This document shows positions 23,529-35,180 of a DNA stretch of 64,000 bases, piece by piece. Below the pieces are notes generated by a model, which was not told where the DNA came from, did no database searches, and saw only the letters and a program-made list of their open reading frames with translations. Where the stretch lies: the NCBI GenBank assembly GCA_022478985.1, contig JAKSZP010015879.1, positions 1-64,000 of the forward strand, given 5' to 3'. Positions within the stretch are counted from its first letter, which is position 1. Each line of letters opens with the position of its first letter. A program made the translations under genes and the position numbers. The DNA comes from Massospora cicadina (Eukaryota; Entomophthoromycota; Entomophthoromycetes; Entomophthorales; Entomophthoraceae).

Positions 23529-24765
23529 ATGGCACCCAATTTTTTAAGGGCTCTCTGGACCTCATGGACCTCCCTGTCTCTCTGGTTTCTCACTACCAGC
23601 TTCCAGAGATGCCAAAGACTCCTTGAAGAAGGAGACGTTGACCATGATTCTGGCTTTATGCAGCCAAGTAGAAAGTATAATCTAAGGATGTGGGGTCTAT
23701 CTTTATGGAACCCACCTCAACCAAAGCTCACCTTGAACACACTTTATTGAGAAAATGGATAACTAATGTGCGTTCACTAAGGTATAGATAATTGCCTCAC
23801 CCAATTATACAAATACTGGAAGTCTCAAAGCCCAAGTGAGTAACTGCAAACGTCAGCTAAAGACAAATTATATCATAATATTCCTTAAGAAAGCAACTAA
23901 ATCATAAGGCCTTGGTTGTACTTTCAATCAACATTGGAGTGAGATCAAAGGCAACATTGAAACAACATGCTGATCAATTGACCAACAAGCTTTCTAAAAA
24001 TATGCTGAGATGAAACGTCCAAGCCTAGATAACGTTACATTAGAAACTAAAATCTCTCAGCACATCCTATGTCTAATTTTAACCCTATCTTTACTGAAGT
24101 TCAAACCTGGACTGAAAAGTTTGCTTTTTAACGAATCTGTAATTGAGAAGCAATCAATTAAAAAATATGAGACATATTCATTCTGGCTTCATCAGTGTTG
24201 TAAGGAGCATTAATTATCCATTCAAGAGAGTGCCAAACTTTGGAGCAAGTTAAAAGATTTAGTACTGGAGTTTGGCAGTGATCAAGTCCTCTCAAACCAT
24301 AATCAGAATTTTATGGCTATAAATCTCAACAAATGAAAAACCCAACTAAATAGCTAGCCAAATCTAAGATAGCTCAATTACCTTAGTCAACACTAGCTGA
24401 TTTTCTCTAGATGACAATATCACCTCTGTTTTTCACTCTTGATTCATAACCTTAGATTCAGCTACATATTATTGGGTTCACATTTACTTTATCTTTATTT
24501 GTCGAATAGGAAAGCTCTGAATGAAAATCTTTCATACTTGTTTGTTAAGACTCCTGCCTATACATTAAAGCCAAGTTGACATCAGGTACACGCTGTTGAA
24601 GCAAAGAATGTTGGAAGACCTAGATGCACTTACTTCAAGTGCAACACTACAATGTCAGGAAATGCTGGTGATTATGTGCCTAAGAGGTGGAAAGTGGCTG
24701 TCAACACAGAGGAAGATGCTCTTCATGTTGATGAACCTGTTATGCCTCAAAAAAACAATACCATC
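23529..24765 (+). pseudogene. Element A gag with collagen-like leader (broken)
   Basis: From 23,548 one frame reads GLS GPH GPP, then Gly-to-other changes (CLS GFS LPA), a decayed Gly-X-Y tract. A coiled-coil-like part follows (SLKAQVSNCKRQLKTN near 23,820 and FNQHWSEIKGNIE near 23,930) that matches element I (DCENQLQSQV and LNRHWGGVQETYK). A capsid-like segment WSKLKDLVLEFGSDQ lies near 24,243. Basic, Cys-containing RCTYFKCN near 24,631 may be a damaged zinc knuckle. Element E cuts in at 24,766. Confidence 0.6.
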
Positions 24766-25245
24766 TGTTGATTCTTGGCGTATAGGCTTGATTCTGCTGA
24801 GTCAGTTTGCACAATGTATTAGCCACTGAGCAACCAAATCAGACGATATGAAGATTGCCAACTTTTAATAAACACTCAATAAACTATATATGGAGCACTT
24901 GTCCCTTATTTCGACCTTTATTAACCTTATACTAATTGCAGACTTATCTGCAATCACCCAACTACCGGAAAAAGCTCTTACTTCAATCCTCCATATGACT
25001 ATTTATATATCTGTTCCCCATCCAGATGCATCCTCAGCTTGGTAGTCTTCTATTTGTCTTCCCTTTTCTAGAAGCTTTCATTTATATTGAATCTCAGTGT
25101 AATTCCCCTTGATTTGCCAAATGATCAACATTTCAATTGATTATTATTCATATACCTTTCTCATTAATCTCAAGACTCATCTCAATTCATACTCCAATTT
25201 ACCGATATAGGTAGCATATTGTCCAGTCATATCAACTTCCTGATA
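24766..25245 (-). repeat. Element E 3' LTR
   Basis: Aligns end to end with 31,632-32,114. The inner end on the plus strand reads CTTCCTGATA, changed from CTTCCTGACA in the partner. Many CA/TG differences are seen between the two copies. Confidence 0.95.
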
Positions 25246-25265
25246 TTACCACCCCCCTTTGACTG
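25246..25265 (-). other. Polypurine tract of element E
   Basis: On the minus strand AGTCAAAGGGGGGTGGTAA abuts the 3' LTR; same position and form as in element D. Confidence 0.88.
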
Positions 25266-25269
25266 GATG

Positions 25270-26340
25270 ATAGGCTATTACTGTTTATTTGCTCAAAGAA
25301 ACTTTGTGTGAACTCAGTTGATAATCTGACCCCCCGCAGGTTCCTTAATAGTGTAGACATCCATGCCAGTCTTCTTGATTATCTCAAATGCCATGGCCCA
25401 GATATTGGAGAGCTTGTTTTTTTCGCCCAAACTCGTGCTGGTCATGGAATAAGACATGGTCTCCTACAGCAAAAAGTGGAAGTCTTCTCCATCACTTCTG
25501 ATCAGCTGCTTGATTACAAATCTTTCTGGCCAAACTAGTGGAGTAGGCTTCCGTTTGCAGCTTTATCAATGTATCCATAAGAGTCTTCAAATATTGCTGA
25601 GGGTCCACCCCACCAGTATCCTCTACACACGAGTAAAACAAGGTGGGCAGAGCCATATGTCAACCATACGGCAGTTGGAACGGGATCTTACCAGTGGAAA
25701 AATTATAGCTGATATTATATGTGAACACAGCTGTAGGTAGAAGGGCACTCCATTCCAAGGGTTGATCCTTTAACAATTTATGGAGTATGTTCAATAGGGT
25801 TCCATTGACCCACTCCACCATTCCATTTGATTCCAGATGATAGGGGGTGGTCAAAACCCCATGGATTGCCATCAACTTGTTCAACTTTAGCAGAATGTGT
25901 GAAGTGAAATTGGTTCCTTTTTCTGTTAGAATGAAATGTGGGCAGCCATGTCACTGTATAACAAAATCCATAATAAACTTGGCTGTGGTGACCGCGCCCA
26001 AATTGTCAATGGACCTGGCCTTCACCCATCTAGTCAAATGATCAAGGTGATGATTATATACTTGGATTAATTGGCGCTAGTTGGCAGGGGTCCCACTACA
26101 TCAATGGAAATGGTTTGCCAGGCAAACAGGGGTTTACCAGCTGGTGTGTGATATTCTTGTGGAATGGGTTTTTTCACTTGACACTGATGGCAACAACTAA
26201 CTGTTTCTAATACGTCATAATGCATGCTCTCCCAGTAGTATTGGGGGAAATAAACTCCAGTGTTTTCTGCAATCCTCCATGACCTACTGCCCGATGAGCA
26301 TCCATAATAATTGTGGGTCTAGCCAAAGGTTTAGGAAAAC
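25270..26340 (-). pseudogene. Element E integrase
   Basis: The open segment 25,884-25,660 holds [20 protein letters not shown], which keeps the catalytic Glu, and FTYNISYNFSTGKIPFQLPYG. Upstream (towards 26,340) the core and the zinc-binding head read in shifted frames. The C-terminal part to 25,270 keeps VLFHDQHEFGRKKQALQYL. Confidence 0.88.
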
Positions 26341-26343
26341 TCA

Positions 26344-26960
26344 TCATTGAGTATCTGATCTGCTTATATAGTTCTCCCCACATAGGAAATTATCCACCCT
26401 GAGTCCGTCTAATACCTTGATCACCTGCGGCGGCTCATCCTGGTATTTGTTTGCCACCATCTTCTCGTACATTATGTCAGCTAAATCTGCCATGATAGCA
26501 ACTGTTGGCAGCCAGGAAAGACAATCCGCATTTTGATGTTTTGCTCCCAGATGGTGTATAATCTTGAAATCGTATGCCTGGAGCTTCAGTGCCCAACGTG
26601 TGAGCATCCTTCAAGTTCACACAGATTCCACAGCCAGCGCAAGGAAGCGTGGTCCATCACTACTTTGAATCTTACCCCATGTGAATATACTCAAAACTGT
26701 TTGTAAGCGTAAATCACCGCTAAATACTCTTGCTAGGTAACGGTGTAGTCTGTTCATGACAGTTCAAGCTTCAACTACAAAATGTGACAGGATGCTCTAC
26801 GCCATTGTCGTCCTTCTGAGATAATACTGCCCCTATAGTGGAGAGGGATGCATACATTTGCACTATGAACTGTTTGTCAAAGTTGGGATATTGCAAAATG
26901 GGTGCGCTTGCTAATGATTTTGCAACACATTGAAAGCATTCTGACATCATTTTGTCCAAT
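26344..26960 (-). pseudogene. Element E RNase H
   Basis: The open segment 26,959-26,771 holds FIVQMYASLSTIGAVLSQKD (first Asp changed to Tyr), and 26,607-26,344 holds RWALKLQAYDFKIIHHLGAK. A frame change lies between them. Confidence 0.88.
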
Positions 26961-26994
26961 TGAAAGAAGCATTTTTCTATAACAACTCGAAAAT

Positions 26995-27740
26995 TTAGTC
27001 CCTAATACAACTGAAATTGGGAATGAACCATCGGTAGTACCTGACCATCCCTAAAAACACTTGATTATCCCGCTTATTACCTGTGTGAGTCATCTTTCTT
27101 ATTGCTTCCATCTTAGCTGGCTGCAGTTTAAGCCCATTTGAATCCACAACAAAACCGAGGTATTCTAATTGTTCTTTAAAAATATGACATTTCCAAGGCT
27201 TAATTTTGATATTAGCAGTAGCGAGGCGATGGAACACTTGTTTCAAGTGAGCGAGGTGCTCTGTAAATGTCCCCAATAACACATTGATATCATTGAGGTA
27301 AAATAAGATGCAGGACAGCTTTAAATTACCTAAAATCATATCCATGGCATGTTGGAACATAGCTGGGCCGTTGCACAACCCTTGTGGCATGCGAGTCAGT
27401 TGGAATAACCCCCTCAAAGTGATGATAGCGCATTTCTCCTGCTCCGCTGATGGAAAAATCAATCTGCCAGTACCCCAAGATCAGATCCATGATGAAAGAT
27501 AATTCGCCCTGCCCAATCAGTCTAACGCGTCGTCAGTCCGTGGAAGAGGGTAGGAATCCTTTTTTGTTACATTATTGAGTTTGCAATAGTCAACAACAAC
27601 TCAATTTGAGCCATCTTTTTCTTTACAATGAGCACAGGTGATGCCCACAGACTGTTTGACAGCTCTAGCATCCCATGCATGATAAGTTTATTCACCTTGT
27701 CAGAGACAACCTCTTCCACCACTTTTGATCATCTAATAGT
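26995..27740 (-). pseudogene. Element E reverse transcriptase
   Basis: The 155-codon open segment 27,462-26,995 contains LFQLTRMPQGLCNGPAMFQ, the catalytic box YLND (27,300 down to 27,289) in FYLNDINVLLGTF, LEYLGFVVDSNGL and FLGMVRYYRWFIPNFS. The N-terminal part (KKDGS-VV.DY) reads upstream to about 27,740 with stops. Confidence 0.92.
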
Positions 27741-29170
27741 TCACAATCAAATGGGAGGGTGATCCCCCATATCTATCCGATGTACCACCCCTTGAGCGCA
27801 CCCCAAATCATGATTGTTGTGTGCAAAAATATCTCGATCCTTTTTAAATAACGCCATAGCCTTATCTTACTGTTCCACTGATAATCCAGTAAGTGCTTTC
27901 CGCAGAACCATGGTCAATATTCTGAACGATGAGCGTGTCAGTAGTCCAAGATCCTCCCATGAGCCAAAATCATGATTATGGCGAACTTCCTCTATAGGAG
28001 CTAAGTGTAAGTAAGCCACCACTTGGTGCGCTGGATTGTTATTATCTCTTTCTGTAAATTCGCTAGCAGCACTCTCACCTCCCCATTCCCAGGGTTCAGT
28101 AGCCCTGGAGCCACATGTGGTTCAAGCTATGTGTGGTGGTGAAGCACCATAATTTTCCCATAAAGCCCTTTAGGGACATTGATTTTGAGCTCAGTTCCTA
28201 CTATGCACTGGTGTCCAGATGGTAGGCTCAAAGCACTTGCTGCCTGAAGCGGAATACCCTTTGTACTCATAAATCTGATTGGGAAGGGCCCTGGGTTGCC
28301 ACTTCTTTTTCAACAATGAACAGGAATCACTCCATCACTGTACGCTAGATTAATTTGACTAGAGTGGAACAGATCTGTTGGGATTCCACAAGAGGTAAAA
28401 TAAATGGGGATCTGTTGTCAAAAATATTAAGTGTTTTCTCCGCCATATTTATCACAACACCAAATTTCCTCATAAATGCTGCGCCAATCAACATGCCATA
28501 GTTTTTATTTGGCAGAATTACCACTGGTGCAAAGCCCAAATTGACCCAAATCATAAAGGCAACACACTATATGCTCCTTCTGACACAGTGCTGTGCGTCC
28601 CCATGGTCCTGTATACTACTCGATGGTCCACATCTGGTTTCAACAGAAGCTTAGTCACCAACCTGGTAGAGACTATGTTCACAGGGGCTCCCATGTCTAT
28701 GATAGCGCGAGAGCTTTGTGTTTTGAACAAAAATGTCGCAGTAAATGCATTCCAAGTAAGAAGAACCATCAGTGTTTATTACATGTACATCCAAGGGCTT
28801 TGTTTTACTCAAAAAGGAGGAAATGCCCTTGCCAACCTGTGGATACTCACTAGCAATTTTCTCCACTGGAATAGCTACGTTATCCCCTACTAAAGAGGTG
28901 ACGTCCATCGAGGGATCCTCGTTGCTTGTGCCAGTCTGTTCCAGGATCTGCCATGCATATGGTTTCTTCACGACCTGGTGGAACTCCGGGCTTGGAGGAG
29001 AATTCCTACTCTCAGAAATGGAAGCAGGGATATCTAACAGAAGCTGTTGATATAACAAATCATCTGATTGAGTTCTGAATCCTACCCAAAGAGATGCTTG
29101 GGAATCATTAGGAACAAATGAATTGGACTTAGTGGAGGTAGTGCGTCCCATTTTTACTGTACTCAAGCTT
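27741..29170 (-). pseudogene. Element E protease and linker
   Basis: The 171-codon open segment 29,166-28,651 leads into protease. The catalytic motif is D-M-G-A in AIIDMGAPVNIVSTRL, where D has D-T-G-A. NKNYGMLIGAAFMRKFG gives the second half (28,554-28,345). The linker then runs with stops to RT. Confidence 0.85.
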
Positions 29171-29174
29171 TTCC

Positions 29175-31557
29175 CTACTCAATTTTCTAAGTTGGCATCG
29201 CATACACTTGTGGGTTGTTAGGGCGATTACCCATATAATGCCCTCTTCATCTGCATTGGAAGCAGGTATTCATAAAAGGTTCACGTATATAGCTTGCAGT
29301 GGAAGGGCCAGTTCAGAAATTTATGGTATGGTTCCAGGGTCATGGATGAAATGGTGGAGAATACATAGGCTGAAAAGGATCTGCTAATTTGTATGAGGGA
29401 CGAATATGTTCCAGCAGTTACTAGCTTAGTTGCTGTGGCCCATATCCTGAAGAGTTTGGTGCGGAGACAGAAGAGATTTTTCAGGCTACATTAGGGGTGC
29501 TGATCATGGCGGAGAGTCGACATAAGGTGTTCACAATTTGAATAAGTCCTGCATCTCTATCCCAAACGTGAGACATAGCGTTATATAGTTCATAATATGG
29601 TTTGATGGCTGCCGTCATTGCTATACAAAATTCTTGGTGGATAAAATGTTAACTCCAAGTAGTACATGTACTTCTGCTGAGAAACGTTCTGCAAATTCTA
29701 ACAGGGTCTCATTTTGGTGTGACTGTATAGTCAGGAAGTTGGCCTTCCATTGGGCCATCTTAGTTGCGCCCCCAAACAGCTGAAGAACAACCGTTTTAAC
29801 TTCTTTGTAGGATACCGAACTATTTGAAAGGTAGCAGGTAACTTGATCAGCGCTTTCCACATCTAAGGCGGACAGCAACAGTTTCGCTTTCTGCCAATAA
29901 GAAGCCCCTTCCATGACAAATTCAAATCGCTTGAAGTAACCGTGAAGCTTCCCATTACAACTAAAGGGAGGAAGTTTCTTGATCCAAACATCTTCTCCTT
30001 GCTTCAGGCTGCTGCCGCAAGAAGCAGGCGAATTGATTTCTGAGCGACTAAGGGAACCACCCCCTTGTGAACTAATATACAGCTAGCTGGATGGACTCAG
30101 ATCCATCAAAATGGACTAGGAAGAAGTAGTGTCACGCGGGGAGTCCATTGCACCACCTGAGGGATATTCATTAGCTGATCCATATTATTCATCCCCTGAA
30201 TCACCACTAACTGCACCACATTCCCCCAGCTCCGGTGTGCTCCACAAAATGTTCATTGACTAACTGCTCCGTTTTAACTGTATAGCATCTACACCATCTA
30301 TCCTGGAATTCCTGTTGCAGTATTATATAGATTTTGCAATTCTTGACAGAATTCCCACTTGACATTCAGTTGTTGCTCCACTGCTTGTAGTCACTAGAGG
30401 ACTTCTTTGATTATGTTCTGCATTTGTGCATTCTGCCAGCTAGCGTTGCCCACTTGATGATAAGCGTTGTTTATTTGGTTAAGGGGGCGGCTTGTTTCTA
30501 TACAAATTCTTCATTGGCCTGTCAAAGGGTATCAAGCCATCATTGCATGTCCACATACTCCCTTGTCTCACCAATTGGAAGATGAAAAGCTCAACTGCAC
30601 TCCGCCTGGCTAACAACTTCCAGTTGGGTAACCCGACGGACTAGCTGGAGATATTTGGGGGACATTGACCAAAAGAATAAGCGCGTTATTTATCATTTGC
30701 TGACTTCTCCATTTGATGCAAAGTTGGGTTAATTCAGCTGAGATGGAACCGACTTGATCTGCCACTTGTTGTTCCATAAGTGTTATTTTTTCCCTAAGCT
30801 GAGAATTCAAGGCTTCAAGCACTTCCACCCATTCTGCTAGATCCATCATGAAGTGCTCGGTATTGCTTCCCAACGTTATTACATCCTGAATCCATTCCAC
30901 CGATAGGCCAAGCCAATTCAACAGTTCTCCTATTACCTGGGGTAACTCTAGACTTAACTGTGGTCTCAAAATGTCCAATCAACGGCAGACATCCCCAACA
31001 TGATGAACCATCTGCACCAGCATCCCCTGCACTTCCAAAAAAGAGCAATTGAGGCAGTCAAGCAGGAGGCTGGTATCATTTTGCTGTGCTCAAAAGAACC
31101 GCATTACATCTCCAATCTCTATATTGTAGTGAGCCAGCACATGCAGTAGCTGGTGAATAGATGGTTGCACATAGGCGATGAGATACTCCTCGATTCCATG
31201 AGTAACAAGGCGATGAGCCAACCCTGTTGTAGTTGCATCCAGCTAGGACATGTATAGGGAATAAAAATTTTGGTCTCATTGGTTATAAAACAAACTCAAG
31301 GCATACTCCCCCGCCTCATCTTCATATAATCAATACCTGCCTAACAGCCACTCCATAATATCCTGCAGCTGCTGAGGGGTCACATTCATGGAGCGTCCTT
31401 GTTGCTCAGCTGTCAGCTCAGGGCTGTTTCCTAATTGCAGATTGATCATAATTTCATTATTACCCAGTTCAGTTACAGTAAATACCAGTTTGTTGTTAGT
31501 TGCCTCCCATGCTTCTTCGGCAAAGCACACTCAGAATCAATCAAATTTTCTCATAAT
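29175..31557 (-). pseudogene. Element E gag (long leader, broken)
   Basis: The likely start is the ATG at 31,557, about 55 bases after the primer site. The leader of some 500 codons is acidic and helical, with open pieces at 31,530-31,330 and 30,978-30,610. The capsid-like part is open at 29,914-29,621 (SYWQKAKLLLSALDVES) and matches gag of D. The zinc knuckle at 29,264-29,223 reads CFQCR-RGHYMGNR: the last Cys has become Arg and one codon is a stop. No Gly-X-Y tract is seen. Confidence 0.85.
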
Positions 31558-31612
31558 GAATGCGGGCTCATCATTATATCTTAGCGTTGAATTACTACAG
31601 TTGACCAGTGGC

Positions 31613-31630
31613 CCCCTGTAGTGAGCACCA
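31613..31630 (-). other. Primer binding site of element E
   Basis: Reverse complement of TGGTGCTCACTACAGGGG, one base inside the 5' LTR; identical to the sites of D and K. Confidence 0.88.
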
Positions 31631-31631
31631 C

Positions 31632-32114
31632 TGGTGATTCTTGGCATATAGGCTTGATTCCACCAAGTTGGTTTGCACAGGGTATTAGCCACTGAGCAAC
31701 CAAATCAGACAATATGAAGATCGCCATCTTTTAATAAACACTTGATAAACTATATATGGAGCAATTTCCCCTTAATTTGACCTTTATTAACCTTATACTA
31801 ATTGCAGACTTATCTGCAGTCACCTTATCACCAGCAAAAAGCCCTTCCTTCAATCCTCCATATGGCTCTTTATATTGCTGTTCCCCAGCTGGATGCATCC
31901 TTGGCCTGGTAGTCTTCTATTCGTCTTCCCTTTTCTAGAAGCTTTCATTTTATGTTAAATCTTGGCATAATTCCCCTTGATTTGCCAATTAGTCAACATT
32001 TTTGATTAATTACTATTCATATACCCTTCCCTTTAATCTTGAGACTCATCTCAATTCATACTCCAATCTACTGATATAGGTAGCATATCGTCCAGTCATA
32101 TTAACTTCCTGACA
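31632..32114 (-). repeat. Element E 5' LTR
   Basis: On the minus strand it begins TGTCAGGAAG and ends near CACCA, beside the primer site. Followed on the right by CCATC, the second copy of the target duplication. Confidence 0.95.
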
Positions 32115-32119
32115 CCATC

Positions 32120-32695
32120 ACTTTATGAGCCCAAAGTCGCTGCCTATGAGGGAACATTGTAATTAACCAATTTACTTTTAACAAAATAAGCACTTGGACT
32201 TGCTTACTATTCTTCTAGACAAGTTTTAAATATGTTCCTCAACCTGCCTCTAAAATTAGTAAGATTAGTAATTTGTGTAACAACAGTTCACAAGTTTTCC
32301 GTTATTAAAATCATCTAAGGTAAATCTTTAGTGAATTATCTAATCAGAAACCTATGAAACGCATCAAAATCATCCCAATATACCTCATTGTATGTAATTT
32401 GGTACCACTAACTTCAGTGCACTTAGACTATTGGGGCTTTCTCCTAATTTCTAGTTTTTTGTTAAACTATCATTGGTTTATTCAGGTATGTCTTTTGATA
32501 ATCTTAGCTATGATCTTGTTGGAAAATCAATTCCTTGAGAGTACTCAGCTGTCAAATACTATACTGAAATTTTCTGTCCTTATTAGGAAATAGAGTTTTG
32601 TTACCTGAGATCAGATAAGACAGTAAAAAAGACACTAAAGACTAAAATTGCTTACTAAAGATAGATGACTAAATAAACAAAAACAAATAACATGT
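32120..32695 (+). pseudogene. Element A protease remnant
   Basis: From about 32,430 the frame reads TIGAFS and then KLSLVYSGMSFDNLSYDLVG, the second half of a retropepsin, matching KLSLYISADALNNPSYDLIL in element I. The catalytic motif is not visible. It is followed at 32,696 by a solo LTR, so most of the linker to RT is missing. Confidence 0.5.
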
Positions 32696-34068
32696 TGTAA
32701 GTCTTGGGGAACGTCCTTTGGCTCTCAATCGGGCCATCTTCCCATTCCCAAATAAAAAGATAATGAAGAGGATGGTGGTACCTCTCATCATTCAGGGCGA
32801 CCTCGCTCACATAGTAGATGAGCGAAGGGTAACAGTTCATCTGCTTCATATCCCACCTCCAATGCCCACACTTACCTCGGCAGAACTGTTGTGGGGAATT
32901 AGTGAAATCTGTGCTGAGATTACCAAATTGAAATCAGTCAGATATAATTTGGCCGGCAATCTGGCTGATGCCCAAAATTCAAATGACTGTAAAAGCATGA
33001 AGAATAAGATATTGGCTGGATTGCCCGATGGTTCCAATTCAATCTCCAGACCAGTTGAACAAATATTGGGCGCTATCAACGAGGGTTTGAAGCCCTTGAA
33101 TAGTAATTTGGGTGTTGCATCTGATGTGCTGCTGTTGACCAAACAAACGGTTAAATGACCAAGCATGGGCGGGTTGGCCATCCCGAACCCATTCCCAACC
33201 AAATGGACCTGTCTCTATAAGGGATGGCCTTGGGGGATTCCTGTTGCCCGTTGGGCCAAACGCTGTCATGCTAATAATTGGAAACATAGTTGAGCCCTGG
33301 TTCAGATGTTTGAGGTCAAACTGACAGAGACTCAGCCCACCACCAAATTTTGCAATGTTGGTTCCCAAAGCATAAACCTCCCCATTCCTGAACAATGCGC
33401 TGGTTAGGCCAAATTTGTTGGGTCCCAACCCCATCCTGTCACTACCCAATTGACCACTATTTAATCAGTTGCATGGCACTGAGAAAATTGTTGGTCGATT
33501 TTCTTACTTTCCTTTCCAAATAAATTTTTTCCAAAAAGATCAAATTTTTTTATTTTCCGTTCTGACCACATCCCAGATGGCATTTCCCTGGTGATCTGTT
33601 GCCCTGCACTCCGGGTGGGCTTTACCAATTCTTTTGTCACCATGACTCCCTCTATCGCTGATTGGGCCCAGAGAGTCTGACACTTTTGGTTTTACAACCC
33701 CGCTCTTATGAATTTCTGACAACAATATATGGGGATATTATGGCCCTATGTACAACAATGGAAAAAGAGAATCCATCTCCCTATTGCCCCTGATGAGTTG
33801 GTCTCTCAAGCCAAGAATCTTGTCGAGACTATCCCAGTAACCCCACCTCATGCAGTGAGAACCACTGAGTTGGGAATGAGTTTGGTGTAGTTTGTCATTG
33901 GAATACTCCTTACCCTGCTGTTACACCACCACTTTGTGGTATCACATTTCCTGGCTCCATATCAAGTTGTTTGGTTGGCAGTGCCTCTGGCATTCTGGTT
34001 TGCCTTCTGGATGTTCGCGCATCCCAACTGGCAGGCTGGTCTAAACTTCTTCTGCCGTTTCCATGACA
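32696..34068 (+). repeat. Solo LTR of the element H type, inserted in A
   Basis: The 1,373-bp insertion starts TGTAAGTC, ends CCATGACA and is flanked by a perfect 5-bp duplication CATGT (32,691-32,695 and 34,069-34,073). Its start matches the LTR of element H, which lies behind a polypurine tract (TGTAACTCTTGGG). A third copy is at 60,461-61,641. Nearly its whole length is one decayed plus-strand frame (separate entry). Confidence 0.85.
32718..34068 (+). pseudogene. Long sense ORF inside the solo LTR, unknown product
   Basis: One frame runs through the whole LTR, about 450 codons with about eight stops, most of them TGA or TAG; a random frame at this composition would have about three times as many. 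The first 146 codons are clean (IQGDLAHIVDERRVTVHL, then a helical middle). Further on are GWPWGIPVARWAKRCHAN and two strongly hydrophobic stretches (FVIGILLTLLLHHHFVV and VVWLAVPLAFWFAFWMF) that look like membrane helices. The H LTR shows QGDLSHVVDERCVTAY, and the third copy shows QSDLTHVVD, GWPWEVPVTRWVKHCHAN and VPLAFGLAI. I do not know the family. Confidence 0.5.
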
Positions 34069-34073
34069 CATGT

Positions 34074-34690
34074 GCGCGATTTTTAAGTGCGTTTACTTAT
34101 ACTCATGGTTGATGGTCAAGAAATGATTCTCTGTATCCTCTAAATTAATGCTGTTACATTCAAAATCTTAGGTCATTGCCAATAAAAGCTATATTTAAAC
34201 ATTTCACTGAGAAAAATGTTGGAAATATGGGGTAGACAACCACTCAATAAAGAAAGGTACAACATGCCTGGTTGATTTTTGACTCTGTTTATTTGGATCT
34301 GATATCAATGTTACTAGTCACTTAACCAGAATACTTGAATTGTGGATCCCATTCCACTTATTGCTTACATCTTACTGTTACCTATTGATAAGTCTTCCAA
34401 TGTTAGTGACTTTAAAATCATGTGCAATCTTTGCCTAGAGTAGCCACCAGTGGCTTTAGTTGAGGCTTCAAACTTTGATGAATTTAGCCATTGAGAAACA
34501 GAAAAAGGCTAAAAATTTTTAAAGAGCAAGCTGCTATTTCTCAACCACCACTTACAATTTTAGATACTTAAAGGCATCATAAATTATTCAGAAATGATGA
34601 TGCCACCCATCTGTGCTAACCTTATAGAAATTGTAAAGTGGAAGAAACCCAGGTTTCTTCTGATTTCATACACTAGTTAGTTTGGATTAT
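34074..34690. other. No gene seen; degenerate element A sequence
   Basis: AT-rich, stops in all frames. The start still resembles the RT approach of element I (a match to TTGAAG.AAAGTTACT.GTGACTTCTCAT with many changes). No repeat or signal is called. Confidence 0.4.
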
Positions 34691-34699
34691 TGGTCCATT

Positions 34700-35180
34700 G
34701 TGTATCTCTTAGGCCTCACCCATCCTGCTGGTCTTCAGGAAAGATGGAAGTTACCAGGTAGTTATGGATTATTGGAAACTCAACTTGGTAACTAAGAAGT
34801 TTTACAACTGCTAGAATCAATGACTTGTTATGCTTACTTTCTTGGGAACAATATTTCTTGGTATTATCTTAATAGTAGTTATTGGCAATTGAACTTGCGC
34901 TTGTTGAATGATTTTAATGCGCTTAGACAGCAGCTATAAAGGGCTAATTAGACCTACTTGAATTCCATAGGGGCTCTGAACTGCCATTGCAACGTTCAGA
35001 AGGCCATGAGCAGGCTCTAGGTGCCCTGAAGCTGGCATGCGTCACATTATATACTAATGACATTACTATCTTTTTTAGACTTTTTAAGGCATCTTTTACG
35101 TCTTCAGGAAGTTCTTGATTGACTGCAACAGGACTACTTAAAGGTCAAACTGTCTATGAGCTCCTTACTTAACCCTTATT
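34700..35180 (+). pseudogene. Element A reverse transcriptase (remnant)
   Basis: From about 34,708 the frame reads SPILLVFRKDGSYQVVMDY and WKLNLVTKKFY. After frameshifts, LYTNDITIFFRLF holds the catalytic box as YTND (35,050-35,061). Other conserved pieces (MPQGLCN region) are recognisable only as fragments. Confidence 0.75.

Larger units (their letters stand above)
24766..32114 (-). mobile_element. Element E: complete Ty3/gypsy-type element, minus strand
   Basis: This 7,349-bp element is flanked by a perfect 5-bp target duplication CCATC (24,761-24,765 and 32,115-32,119). LTRs are 480 and 483 bp. All parts are present in order on the minus strand: primer site, gag, protease, RT, RNase H, integrase and polypurine tract. 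It is a sister of element D (same primer site, polypurine tract and protein signatures) but has a much longer gag leader. The ends read TGTCA...(C)A after allowing for one change at each LTR. Confidence 0.97.

Noticed and set aside
28588..28893. Plus-strand ORFs across protease of element E
   Set aside because: They run against the protease frame, which has clear family motifs on the minus strand.
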